Assembly: GCA_024645105.1 (NCBI GenBank)
Contig: JAHEGM010000014.1
Coordinates: 1 to 33,422 of the forward strand
Direction: 5' to 3'
Origin: Rhodoluna sp.
GTDB lineage: Bacteria; Actinomycetota; Actinomycetes; Actinomycetales; Microbacteriaceae
DNA length: 33,422 bases
The translations under genes and the position numbers were made by a program. Below the pieces are notes generated by a model. The model did not search any database. It saw only the letters and a program-made list of their open reading frames with translations, and was not told the DNA's origin. Positions 21,597 to 30,365 of the stretch are shown in pieces; the first letter of the stretch is position 1; each line of letters starts with the position of its first letter.

Positions 21597-22579
21597 GCAG
21601 CTAATTTCTTTTTGCGATTTGCCGAGATCACGCTTACGCCGGCCGAAACCGCAATCGAAAGAATAATCACCACTAGAGAAGTGTTGCTGTCAATCTCTGG
21701 TGCCCATTCGATGTGCTTTCCGCCGTTTATGAATGGCAATTCGTTTACGTGCATGGCATGAGACACAAGCTTGAAACCAATGAAGCCAAGAATGAAGGCA
21801 ATTCCATATTTGAGGTACTCGAGTTTGTCGAGCAGGCCACCAAGTAGGAAGTACAGCTGACGAAGGCCCATGAGAGCAAATACGTTTGCCGTGAAGACTA
21901 TGAATGGGTCAGTGGTAATTCCAAAGATTGCCGGAATTGAGTCAAAGGCAAACATTACGTCCGTTAGGGCGATTGCGGCAAAAACCACAATCATGGGTGT
22001 GAATACCTTCTTGCCGTTGACCATGGTGCGAATCTTGGCACCGTCGAAGCCATCTGAAACGTGTATGCGCTTGCGCAGCATTTGAATCAGCTTGCTCTCA
22101 GTTTCTTCTTCGTCTTCGTGGCTTCTGAACGCCTGGTGGTAGGCGGTGTAAAGAAGGAATGCGCCGAAGAGATAGAAAATCCAGCTGAATTGTTCGATCA
22201 GGGCGGCACCAACGATGATAAAAATGCCGCGTAATACCAAAGCCAGCACAACACCAACCATCAGCACTTCTTGCTGGTACTTCTTAGGTACTGCGAATCT
22301 GGTCATGATGATCACGAAGACGAAAAGGTTGTCGATGCTGAGGCTGTATTCGGTTAACCAGCCTGCGTAAAACTCACTGGCTTTGGTTGCGCCAAACAGA
22401 GACAAAATTATGAGGCCGAAAATCACTGCGAGGGCAGCGTAGAAAGAAACCCAAAGGGTTGATTCTTTTGTGCTTGGAATGTGGGGGCGTTTGAAGACGA
22501 TAAGAAGGTCTGCCAGCAAAATACCGGTGATGACGACCATGGAAATGACTTCGAACCAGAAGTATGCGTTTTCGCTCAT
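21593..22579 (-). CDS. TerC/Alx-family membrane protein
   Basis: 328 aa integral membrane protein with about nine hydrophobic segments. Family signatures are [80 protein letters not shown], and the acidic/basic cytoplasmic loop [12 protein letters not shown]. TerC/Alx proteins are linked to tellurite resistance and to manganese export, with metalation of exported proteins in some species. Manganese handling is the more likely role here, by inference only. The ATG at 22579 has TAGACT nine bases upstream, leaving no room for a metal riboswitch leader. Convergent to phnA. Confidence 0.92.
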   Translation of the reverse strand: MSENAYFWFEVISMVVITGILLADLLIVFKRPHIPSTKESTLWVSFYAALAVIFGLIILSLFGATKASEFYAGWLTEYSLSIDNLFVFVIIMTRFAVPKKYQQEVLMVGVVLALVLRGIFIIVGAALIEQFSWIFYLFGAFLLYTAYHQAFRSHEDEEETESKLIQMLRKRIHVSDGFDGAKIRTMVNGKKVFTPMIVVFAAIALTDVMFAFDSIPAIFGITTDPFIVFTANVFALMGLRQLYFLLGGLLDKLEYLKYGIAFILGFIGFKLVSHAMHVNELPFINGGKHIEWAPEIDSNTSLVVIILSIAVSAGVSVISANRKKKLAA

Positions 22580-22588
22580 AGTGGCTCA

Positions 22589-22642
22589 AGTCTAAATGCA
22601 CTGAACCAATTATTTGAACGGCGACCTTTAGACTGTTAGACG
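22589..22642. promoter_or_regulatory. Divergent promoters: TerC-family gene and tRNA-Arg
   Basis: On the plus strand TTGAAC (22614-22619), a 17-base spacer and TAGACG (22637-22642) form a good promoter for tRNA-Arg, 16 bases before its 5' end. On the minus strand TAGACT (22594-22589) is the candidate -10 of the TerC-family gene. Its -35 (TTCAAA or TCAAAT) would overlap the tRNA -35. Confidence 0.6.
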
Positions 22643-22658
22643 GTGCTTAATGCATCAA

Positions 22659-22731
22659 GCCCTCGTAGCTCAGTGGATAGAGCAAAGGCCTTCTAATCCT
22701 TTGGTCGTAGGTTCGATTCCTACCGAGGGCG
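22659..22731 (+). tRNA. tRNA-Arg (anticodon TCT)
   Basis: 73-nt cloverleaf. GCCCTCG/CGAGGGC perfect acceptor; D arm GCTC/GAGC. The anticodon loop CTTCTAA gives anticodon TCT, reading AGA and AGG. T arm GTAGG-TTCGATT-CCTAC. Discriminator G; no encoded CCA, unlike the tRNA-His here. In the standard register the anticodon stem is AAGGC/TCCTT, with a C31-U39 mismatch next to the loop. The 3' end is three bases from the stop of the convergent SDR gene. Confidence 0.93.
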
Positions 22732-22734
22732 CTC

Positions 22735-23547
22735 TTAGCCTAAAAGCGACTTCATGTTCTTGTAAATCAGGTTGGCAGCAAAATCTGGCGCCAATCGGCT
22801 GAGATAGCCCATGAGTTTGGCATCGCTGCCGATGTAGATTCGATTGGCCTTGGCCTCGATGGCATCAACCATCATTTTTCCGGCCAGCACGGCAGAAGTT
22901 ACCCTAGCCGCTGCCTTCTTTTGGGCATCGGTGAGTTCGCCGCTGCCGAAAGTGACACCTGAGTTTTGGGTTATCTGAGTGCCGATTGCCCCTGGCCAAA
23001 CCAGGGTTAGTGAGACGTTAGTGTCTTTGAGTTCTGATCGAAGACCTTCGGTCAACATGTTCAGCGCGGCCTTGCTTGAACCGTACAGTGTTTGGCCAGG
23101 AACCGGAGCGTACGAACCCATCGAAGAAACATTCAGGATGTGTGCCTCGGGGCGTTGCAGCAGACCAGGCAGAAAAGCTTTGATCATGTTTAGTGGTCCA
23201 AAAAAGTTGACGCTCATGACGCGATCTAGGTGCTCGTAGTCGAGCTCGTTAATTTTTACGAAGGGTTGAATGATTCCGGCTACATTCACCAGGGCATCAA
23301 TGGCCCCAAGTTTTTGCTGGATTTCTGCAGGCAGCTTGCCCACTCTGGTTCTGTCTGCAATGTTGGCCTCGAAGCCAAAAAAGCTTTGACCATTTTCGCC
23401 GGCTAAGTTCTTGGTCTCTTCAAGCCACTCAGGTTTTAGGTCAAGACCAGCAACCTTTGCGCCTCGACTCAGCAGGTTGAGTGCAACCTCACGACCCATA
23501 CCGTTTCCGGCACCAGTTACTACAAAAACTTTTCCTTGAACTTTCAT
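22735..23547 (-). CDS. Short-chain dehydrogenase/reductase (SDR)
   Basis: 270 aa classical SDR. The Rossmann nucleotide-binding motif TGAGNGMG is at residues 11-18, followed by VAGLDL. The acidic residue after strand 2 suggests NAD preference, though this is not decisive. NVAGI corresponds to the NNAG motif. Catalytic Y155 and K159 lie in YGSSKAALN, with the serine in NVSSMGSYAP. Substrate cannot be told from sequence. It follows argG by 27 bases on the same strand with a strong AAAGGAG ribosome binding site, so it is probably co-transcribed; a role in arginine synthesis is not implied. Ends three bases from tRNA-Arg. Confidence 0.9.
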   Translation of the reverse strand: MKVQGKVFVVTGAGNGMGREVALNLLSRGAKVAGLDLKPEWLEETKNLAGENGQSFFGFEANIADRTRVGKLPAEIQQKLGAIDALVNVAGIIQPFVKINELDYEHLDRVMSVNFFGPLNMIKAFLPGLLQRPEAHILNVSSMGSYAPVPGQTLYGSSKAALNMLTEGLRSELKDTNVSLTLVWPGAIGTQITQNSGVTFGSGELTDAQKKAAARVTSAVLAGKMMVDAIEAKANRIYIGSDAKLMGYLSRLAPDFAANLIYKNMKSLLG

Positions 23548-23574
23548 TTAGTCTCCTTTGACGATTTCAAGTTG

Positions 23575-25422
<1,848 letters not shown>

Positions 25423-25432
25423 GACTTCTCAG

Positions 25433-25924
25433 TTAGAGAGTAAATTCGCCTAGGTCTACGCCCAGGTAATCGGCGATTACATCCGAAACAAGCTTGTGGT
25501 CTTCGCGTTGCGGTAAACCAGACACGGTTGCGGTGCCAATAACCCCGTGGCTTTGAAGCCGAATCGGAAAGCAACCACCGTGCCAGGCGTAGTCCACCTC
25601 ATCGAGATTTTGAACTAACTCGGCCGGAGTCTGAAACTTGATCTGCAGGCCGGTTAGGTACGAGCTGGTGTGAGTTAGGTTCACAAGATTTCTTTTTCTT
25701 CTGGCCCAATTTGCATTTTCTGCATTGGTGCCAGGCATTGCGGTGAAAAACAAAATTTCCTCGCCGCGACGTATGTCAATCACGACTCCTTGGTTGTAAT
25801 TGGCCGCCTCCGCACGCATCAAATTTCCAAGACGCCAGGCATCAATCTCGTCAAAGCTTTTGAAAACTAGTAACTCTTCTTGACGGATAACTTTGGCAAT
25901 GTCACTCTCACGAGGTTCATTCAT
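25433..25924 (-). CDS. UPF0303 / GlcG-HbpS-like heme-degrading-domain protein
   Basis: 163 aa, family length. Recognisable stretches are FKSFDEIDAWRLGNLM, VVIDIRRGEEILFFTAMPGT, NANWARRKRNLV and the conserved HGGCFPIRLQSHGVIGTATVSGLPQREDHKLV. The fold is that of the GlcG/HbpS (DUF336) superfamily, whose members bind heme or small ligands. The biochemical role of UPF0303 members is unknown. It starts directly after the stop of the Lrp-type regulator (TAAATG), so the two are one operon. The cysteine in HGGCFPI is the only one in the protein. Confidence 0.88.
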   Translation of the reverse strand: MNEPRESDIAKVIRQEELLVFKSFDEIDAWRLGNLMRAEAANYNQGVVIDIRRGEEILFFTAMPGTNAENANWARRKRNLVNLTHTSSYLTGLQIKFQTPAELVQNLDEVDYAWHGGCFPIRLQSHGVIGTATVSGLPQREDHKLVSDVIADYLGVDLGEFTL

Positions 25925-26398
25925 TTAGGCCACTGGTCCTTTGTGGAAGTGTTCGAAAACCATGTTTGTGCGGGTTGAGGCAACCATGGCATTGCTGGAT
26001 AAATTCTCGAGAACAAATTCACGAACGTGGTCGTTGTCGCGCACTGCCAGGTGAACAATGAAGTCCTCTGAGCCACCCAAGAAGAAAACTTGAATAACTT
26101 CCGGAAGGGAGCGCATTTCTTTCATGAAATCAGCAAGGTGTGATCTGGCACCGGCTCTAAGCGAAACAGAAATTAGTACTTGGCTGGCTAAGCCAATGGA
26201 GGCTGGATTGATATTGGCACTGAACCCTGCAATTACTCCGCGACTAATAAGCGCACGAACTCGAGAAATGCAGGTGGATTGAGCGATGCCTGCGGCAGTA
26301 GCAAGGTCTGCGTTTGTCATTCGGGCATTTGTGCTCAGCAGGCGAAGCAATTCAATGTCTACCTCGTCTAGTTCTGCCTGAAGATTCTTCACTGCCAT
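25925..26398 (-). CDS. Lrp/AsnC-family regulator, AldR-like
   Basis: 157 aa from the chosen start. The N-terminal helix-turn-helix runs LDEVDIELLRLLSTNARMTNADLATAAGIAQSTCISRVRALISRGVI. The C-terminal RAM (amino-acid-binding) domain follows, with LPEVIQVFFLGGSEDFIVHLAV. I start at the ATG at 26398 because AAGGAG lies nine bases upstream. The track's start at 26434 would put 12 extra codons over that ribosome binding site and into the palindrome. Its position divergent from ald parallels AldR, which controls alanine dehydrogenase in mycobacteria; alanine-responsive control of ald is inferred. Co-transcribed with the UPF0303 gene. Confidence 0.92.
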   Translation of the reverse strand: MAVKNLQAELDEVDIELLRLLSTNARMTNADLATAAGIAQSTCISRVRALISRGVIAGFSANINPASIGLASQVLISVSLRAGARSHLADFMKEMRSLPEVIQVFFLGGSEDFIVHLAVRDNDHVREFVLENLSSNAMVASTRTNMVFEHFHKGPVA

Positions 26399-26415
26399 TG
26401 GTAAAAACTCCTTGT

Positions 26416-26445
26416 TTCTCGTAATTATTGTCAATAATACGAGAA
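26416..26445. promoter_or_regulatory. Near-perfect palindrome, probable operator of the Lrp gene and ald
   Basis: TTCTCGTA-A-TTATTG (26416-26430), a central T, then CAATAA-TACGAGAA (26432-26445). The arms match over 14 bases with one extra A. It overlaps a plus-strand promoter for ald: TTGTTT (26412-26417), 17-base spacer, TAATAC (26435-26440). A mirror TATTAT lies on the minus strand. This is an expected place for an Lrp-type dimer to bind. Confidence 0.75.
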
Positions 26446-26522
26446 TTTCTGAATTATCTGCGGTCTTTACCTGATTGTAATGAAAATCATGCAGTATTTA
26501 CCTAAATCCGAAGGAGAAGCAA

Positions 26523-27641
26523 ATGCGCGTAGGCATTCCAACCGAAATCAAGAACAACGAAAACCGAGTAGCCATCACCCCAGCTGGAGTTCACGAGCTG
26601 ACTCGTCGTGGCCACGAAGTTTTCATTCAGTCCGGTGCGGGCGTTGGCTCAGGTTTTTCCGATGCAGATTTCATTGCTCAAGGTGCAAAAATGCTGCCGA
26701 CCGCCGAAGAGGTATGGGCCAAAGGTGACCTACTGCTAAAGGTTAAGGAACCAATCAAGGCTGAGTACTCTCTAATGCGCCGCGATCAGGTGCTATTCAC
26801 CTACCTGCACCTAGCCGCCTCAAAAGACTGCACAGATGCACTTCTTGCCGCTGGCACAACCGCGATCGCCTACGAGACCGTGCAGTTGCCAAACCGTTCG
26901 CTTCCATTGCTTCAGCCAATGAGCGAGGTTGCCGGAAGATTGTCTGCACAGATCGGCGCCTATCAGCTAATGAAGAACGAAGGCGGCACTGGAGTTCTTA
27001 TGGGCGGCGTGCCTGGAACACCAAAGGCAAAAGTTGTAGTGATTGGCGGTGGAGTAGCCGGTGAGCACGCAGCAACAATTGCACACGGTATGCAGGCAGA
27101 TGTGACTGTTATCGACATCTCATTGCCAAAACTTCGCGAACTTGACGCCCGCTTCAAGGGTGAGATCAAGACTCGCGTTTCTACCGCCTATGAAATTGCC
27201 GAGCAGCTAAAAGATGCCGATCTAGTAATTGGCTCTGTTCTTATTCCAGGTGAGAAGGCACCAAAGCTGGTAACCGATGAAATGGTAAAGGGCATGAAGC
27301 CTGGCTCTGTGCTTGTTGATATTGCAATTGACCAGGGTGGCTGCTTTGAAAACTCAAAGCCAACCACTCACGATGACCCAACCTATAAAGTGCACAACAG
27401 CGTTTACTATTGCGTGGCAAATATGCCGGGTGCTGTTCCTGCAACTTCAACCAGAGCACTTACCAATGCAACTTTGCCGTATGTGATTTCTTTGGCTGAA
27501 AAGGGTTGGAAGGCTGCGCTTGCCGCTGATGAGTCTTTGGCTAAGGGTCTAAATACTCACGATGGAAAAGTTACCTATGCCGGAGTGCTGCACGCTTTCC
27601 CAGAGCTTCCTTTTCAGGAACTTGCCGAGGCAATTGCTTAG
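26523..27641 (+). CDS. ald: Alanine dehydrogenase
   Basis: 372 aa, the standard length. It interconverts alanine and pyruvate plus ammonia with NAD. The N-terminus MRVGIPTEIKNNENRVAITP, K75 in LLKVKEP and H96 in YLHLAASKD are the pyruvate-site residues. The NAD-binding VVVIGGGVAGEHAATIAHGM and later VDIAIDQGGCFENSKPTTHDDP complete the signature. A strong GAAGGAG ribosome binding site lies six bases before the ATG. The leader from the predicted promoter is about 75 nt. Divergent from the Lrp-type regulator with a shared palindrome. The TAG directly abuts the stop of the next, convergent gene. Confidence 0.97.
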   Translation: MRVGIPTEIKNNENRVAITPAGVHELTRRGHEVFIQSGAGVGSGFSDADFIAQGAKMLPTAEEVWAKGDLLLKVKEPIKAEYSLMRRDQVLFTYLHLAASKDCTDALLAAGTTAIAYETVQLPNRSLPLLQPMSEVAGRLSAQIGAYQLMKNEGGTGVLMGGVPGTPKAKVVVIGGGVAGEHAATIAHGMQADVTVIDISLPKLRELDARFKGEIKTRVSTAYEIAEQLKDADLVIGSVLIPGEKAPKLVTDEMVKGMKPGSVLVDIAIDQGGCFENSKPTTHDDPTYKVHNSVYYCVANMPGAVPATSTRALTNATLPYVISLAEKGWKAALAADESLAKGLNTHDGKVTYAGVLHAFPELPFQELAEAIA

Positions 27642-27875
27642 TTAGTTCTTTTTACCCTTGCGGGTAATCGAAACAGCAAAACCCAACACCGATACACCCA
27701 GCAGAATCCAAAAACCAATTTGGCGATCGCGGGCAATGTTGGCACATGAGGTCCAGTCGTCAGACTGTGCCTGAACGCAGGTGCTTGGGTCAAACAAACC
27801 AATTACCGAGGCAACAACGCCAACTACAGCAATGGTCGCAACCATTGCCATTGAATTATTTTTGATGTTGAACAT
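27642..27875 (-). CDS. Small two-helix membrane protein, unknown function
   Basis: 77 aa. Two hydrophobic helices (about residues 9-27 and 53-69) are joined by a polar loop with two cysteines (DPSTCVQAQSDDWTSCANIARDR). The C-terminus is basic (RKGKKN), as expected for a cytoplasmic tail, so the loop should face outward and could form a disulfide. It begins directly after the thioredoxin stop (TAAATG), so translation is coupled. I do not recognise the family. It is last in an aldo/keto reductase-thioredoxin-membrane protein operon. Confidence 0.75.
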   Translation of the reverse strand: MFNIKNNSMAMVATIAVVGVVASVIGLFDPSTCVQAQSDDWTSCANIARDRQIGFWILLGVSVLGFAVSITRKGKKN

Positions 27876-28268
27876 TTATGCCTGCGGTTCTGAAACGTCG
27901 CCGAGTTCGCCGCCTTGGGCTTCAACCTCTTTGCGAATGGCTTCCATGTCAAGATCGCGAACAGCTTGAATTAGTTCTTCGAGTGCAGTTGCGGGCAACA
28001 CTCCAGCTTGATTGAATAGCAAAATTCCATCTCTAAAAACCATCAGGGTAGGAATTGAGGTGATTCCGGCTTCGCCAGCAAGTTGCTGTTCGGCTTCGGT
28101 GTCTACCTTGGTGAATCTGATATCGGGGTGCTTCTCAGATGCTGTTTCATAGACCGGGGCAAATTGCATGCAAGGTCCGCACCAGCTGGCCCAGAAATCA
28201 ACAATTGTGATGCCTTCGGAGACGACCGTGTCGCCAAAGGTTGCCGCGCCAAGTTCGATTGTTGCCAT
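27876..28268 (-). CDS. Thioredoxin
   Basis: 130 aa. It has the canonical active site C30-G-P-C33 in VDFWASWCGPCMQFAPV and the cis-proline in ITSIPTLMVFRDG. It is longer than E. coli TrxA owing to an acidic C-terminal tail (VEAQGGELGDVSEPQA), as in some actinobacterial thioredoxins. Cytosolic: no signal peptide. The ATG has GAGG five bases upstream, inside the end of the aldo/keto reductase gene two bases away, so both are in one operon. Likely clients encoded nearby are MsrA and the GPx-family peroxidase. Confidence 0.93.
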   Translation of the reverse strand: MATIELGAATFGDTVVSEGITIVDFWASWCGPCMQFAPVYETASEKHPDIRFTKVDTEAEQQLAGEAGITSIPTLMVFRDGILLFNQAGVLPATALEELIQAVRDLDMEAIRKEVEAQGGELGDVSEPQA

Positions 28269-28270
28269 GA

Positions 28271-29281
28271 TTACCTCTTCAGTACTAGTCCGTGAATAGC
28301 GTGAGGCTCGATTAGCTTCAACTCTTCAAGGCTCAATTTAGGTGAACTCAAAGTTGCCAGGTTTTGTTCCAACTGTTTCACGCTGCTGGCGCCAATCAGC
28401 GCCGAGGTGACGGTTGGTTGCCTCAGCACCCAACTGAGCGCAAGTTGGCTCAGGCTCTGGCCGCGACCGGCAGCAATCTCATTTAGGGCTTTGGCGTGCT
28501 CGAGGTACTCGGCTGAGATCTCTGTGGGTTTCAAAAAGTGATTCTTGGCTGCTCTTGAATTTTTAGGAACCGAACCACTTAGGTATCGGTTGGTTAGCAG
28601 ACCCTGCGCCAGCGGAGAAAAAACAATGGAACCTATTCCCTCTAGGCCCAAGGTATCGAACAGGGAAGCCTCGGCTGTGCGATCAAACATCGAGTAGCGA
28701 GGTTGATTGATTAGAAGGGGCACACCCTTTGACTCAAGAATTTTCTTGGCCGCACTGGTTTGCTGAGCGTCGTAATTTGAGACCCCGGCGTAGAGCGCCT
28801 TACCCGAGTGAACGGCCGTAGCAAGGGCACCCATGGTTTCTTCAAGGGGAGTGTTTGGGTCGTATCGGTGTGAATAGAAGATGTCTACGTAATCAAGCCC
28901 CATTCTTTGAAGGCTCTGATCTAGTGAGGACAAAAGATATTTTCTAGAACCCCATTCGCCGTATGGGCCAGCCCACATGTTGTATCCGGCTTTTGTCGAG
29001 ATGATCAATTCGTCTCGGTATGCAGCAAAGTCTCGCGCTAAATGAACGCCAAAATTTTTCTCGGCCGAACCTGCAGATGGCCCGTAATTATTGGCTAGGT
29101 CAAAATGGGTGACGCCAAGGTCAAAGGCACGGCGCAAAATTGCCTTTTGGGTGGACTTTGAGTCTTTGTCACCAAAGTTGTGCCACAACCCAAGCGAGAT
29201 TTCAGGCAAAAGCAAACCACTCTTGCCCGTGCGGCGGTATTTCATGTTTTCGTAGCGGTTGTCCGCGGCTTGATAACCCAT
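28271..29281 (-). CDS. Aldo/keto reductase (YghZ-like)
   Basis: 336 aa NADPH-dependent oxidoreductase of the AKR superfamily. The catalytic tetrad is visible: Asp and Tyr in THFDLANNYGPSAGSAE, Lys in IISTKAGYNMW, His in DIFYSHRYDPNTPLEE. Cofactor-loop residues lie near SALIGASSVKQLEQN. LGLWHNFGD, GPYGEWGSRKYL and SGKALYAGVSNYD match the YghZ/potassium-channel-beta-like branch, whose E. coli member reduces L-glyceraldehyde 3-phosphate and methylglyoxal. The substrate here is unknown. First gene of an operon with thioredoxin. The ATG at 29281 follows TAGGCT by six bases. Confidence 0.92.
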   Translation of the reverse strand: MGYQAADNRYENMKYRRTGKSGLLLPEISLGLWHNFGDKDSKSTQKAILRRAFDLGVTHFDLANNYGPSAGSAEKNFGVHLARDFAAYRDELIISTKAGYNMWAGPYGEWGSRKYLLSSLDQSLQRMGLDYVDIFYSHRYDPNTPLEETMGALATAVHSGKALYAGVSNYDAQQTSAAKKILESKGVPLLINQPRYSMFDRTAEASLFDTLGLEGIGSIVFSPLAQGLLTNRYLSGSVPKNSRAAKNHFLKPTEISAEYLEHAKALNEIAAGRGQSLSQLALSWVLRQPTVTSALIGASSVKQLEQNLATLSSPKLSLEELKLIEPHAIHGLVLKR

Positions 29282-29287
29282 AACTCC

Positions 29288-29297
29288 AGCCTAGGCT
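29288..29297. promoter_or_regulatory. Palindromic bidirectional -10 element, msrA / aldo-keto reductase
   Basis: AGCCTAGGCT reads TAGGCT on both strands. On each strand the box is exactly six bases before the ATG (29304 plus, 29281 minus). The two -10 boxes share two bases, in a 22-bp gap between start codons. Confidence 0.65.
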
Positions 29298-29303
29298 AGA
29301 GGC

Positions 29304-29828
29304 ATGATGAGTTTTGTTCTTGGAGGCGGTTGCTTCTGGTGCCTTGACAGTTCCTTTATGCAGTTCCGCGGAGTAAGCGATGTTGTGGTGGGTTACATGG
29401 GTGGCACCAAGGCCCAGCCAACCTACGAAGAAGTTTGCAATGGCACGACCGGCCACGCCGAAGTGGCCGAGGTGATATTTGATGAGGCGGTAATTCCAGC
29501 CGAGGTGATTCTTGATATCTTTTTCACCCTGCACGATCCAACTCAGGTAAACCGACAGGGCAACGACATCGGCACCCAGTACAGAACATCGATGTTCTAT
29601 CGCGACGAATCCGAAAAGCAGCTTTTTGAGGCTGCCATCGAGCGCGCTAAAAATTTGTGGGACGGGCAAATCGTCACCGAGGTAACTCAGGCTTCTGAGT
29701 TCTGGGTTGGCGAGGAATATCACCAAGACTTTTTTGCGAAGAATCCAAACCAGGGTTACTGCAATGCCGTGGTTGCTCCTAAAATGGCAAAAACTCGCAA
29801 GGCGTTTGCTGATTTCGTTCGCAACTGA
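29304..29828 (+). CDS. msrA: Peptide methionine sulfoxide reductase MsrA
   Basis: 174 aa. It reduces methionine-S-sulfoxide in proteins. Catalytic C10 lies in GGGCFWCLD near the N-terminus. The other motifs are VVVGYMGGTKAQPTYEEVCNGTTGHAE, FFTLHDPTQVNRQGNDIGTQYRTSMFY and EEYHQDFFAKNPNQGYC, the last carrying the resolving cysteine region. Starts with two ATG codons; the first fits the six-base spacing from the -10 palindrome. Thioredoxin, its usual reductant, is encoded in the divergent operon. Confidence 0.97.
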   Translation: MMSFVLGGGCFWCLDSSFMQFRGVSDVVVGYMGGTKAQPTYEEVCNGTTGHAEVAEVIFDEAVIPAEVILDIFFTLHDPTQVNRQGNDIGTQYRTSMFYRDESEKQLFEAAIERAKNLWDGQIVTEVTQASEFWVGEEYHQDFFAKNPNQGYCNAVVAPKMAKTRKAFADFVRN

Positions 29829-29829
29829 G

Positions 29830-29838
29830 TTATCCACA
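29830..29838 (+). promoter_or_regulatory. Perfect DnaA box (TTATCCACA)
   Basis: Exact 9-mer consensus, one base after the msrA stop and about 90 bases upstream of the ssb paralogue. It is the only perfect copy I noticed. Not an origin, as there is no box cluster. Confidence 0.6.
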
Positions 29839-29928
29839 GATTCAATTTTTTAGATCAATTCATTTCGGCATCTCGCCAAACTCGAAACACGCCACATTCC
29901 GTGGTTAAAGTTTTGAGAAAGGCATTTC

Positions 29929-30354
29929 ATGTCAGAAACACTTTCGGTAACCGGTTTGGTGGCAACCACACCCAGGCACCTAGTCACCCAAGACGGTCTT
30001 CCAATCACCTCATTCAGGTTGGCATCATCCCAGCGAAGATTTGATCGCAATCAAAATAAATGGATTGACGGCGAAACCAACTGGTTTACCGTCACCGCAT
30101 TTCGTCAGCTGGCAATAAATTCGGCAGGCTCAATAAACAAGGGTGATCGCCTGGTAGTTGCCGGAAAGCTTCGCGTTCGAGACTGGGACAATGGTGAACG
30201 AGCCGGCACCTCGGTTGAGGTTGAAGCTGATTCCTTGGGCCATGACCTTACTTGGGGCAGTTCAGTTTTTACTCGCACCGTTTTGGTGCGCGAGCCTGAG
30301 CCAGAAGACGAGGGCGAACCAGAGCCCGAGTTGGTTGGCGCTAAAAAGAAATAG
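29929..30354 (+). CDS. ssb: Single-stranded DNA-binding protein paralogue
   Basis: 141 aa OB-fold protein. SSB features are MSETLSVTGLVATTPRHLVTQDGLPITSFRLASSQRRF, NWFTVTAFRQLAINSAGSINKGDRLVVAGKLRVRDW and VEVEADSLGHDLTWG. The C-terminus is acidic (PEPEDEGEPEPEL) but ends in VGAKKK, without the hydrophobic DDDIPF-type tip that recruits partner proteins. That and its place beside ettA point to the secondary ssb of actinobacteria, not the rpsF-ssb-rpsR copy. Ribosome binding site GAGAAAGG six bases before the ATG. Transcribed toward ettA. Confidence 0.92.
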   Translation: MSETLSVTGLVATTPRHLVTQDGLPITSFRLASSQRRFDRNQNKWIDGETNWFTVTAFRQLAINSAGSINKGDRLVVAGKLRVRDWDNGERAGTSVEVEADSLGHDLTWGSSVFTRTVLVREPEPEDEGEPEPELVGAKKK

Positions 30355-30365
30355 TTCTCCAAGCT

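Noticed and set aside
22580-22658. Manganese riboswitch before the TerC-family gene
   Set aside because: The -10 candidate is nine bases from the ATG and the gap is shared with the tRNA-Arg promoter, so there is no room for a leader.
26399-26434. Upstream ATG (26434) for the Lrp-type regulator
   Set aside because: It lies in the operator palindrome and would translate through the AAGGAG ribosome binding site of the ATG at 26398, which fits better.
27652-27667. Hairpin TTACCC/GGGTAA with a 4-base loop as an ald terminator
   Set aside because: It lies in the coding end of the 77-aa gene and the T-run precedes rather than follows the stem on the ald strand.
29202-29837. 211-aa minus-strand ORF over msrA
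   Set aside because: A shadow of msrA, whose motifs are unmistakable on the plus strand; it also overlaps the start of the aldo/keto reductase gene out of frame.
29830-29928. Replication origin
   Set aside because: Only one perfect DnaA box, and no dnaA, dnaN or box cluster nearby.
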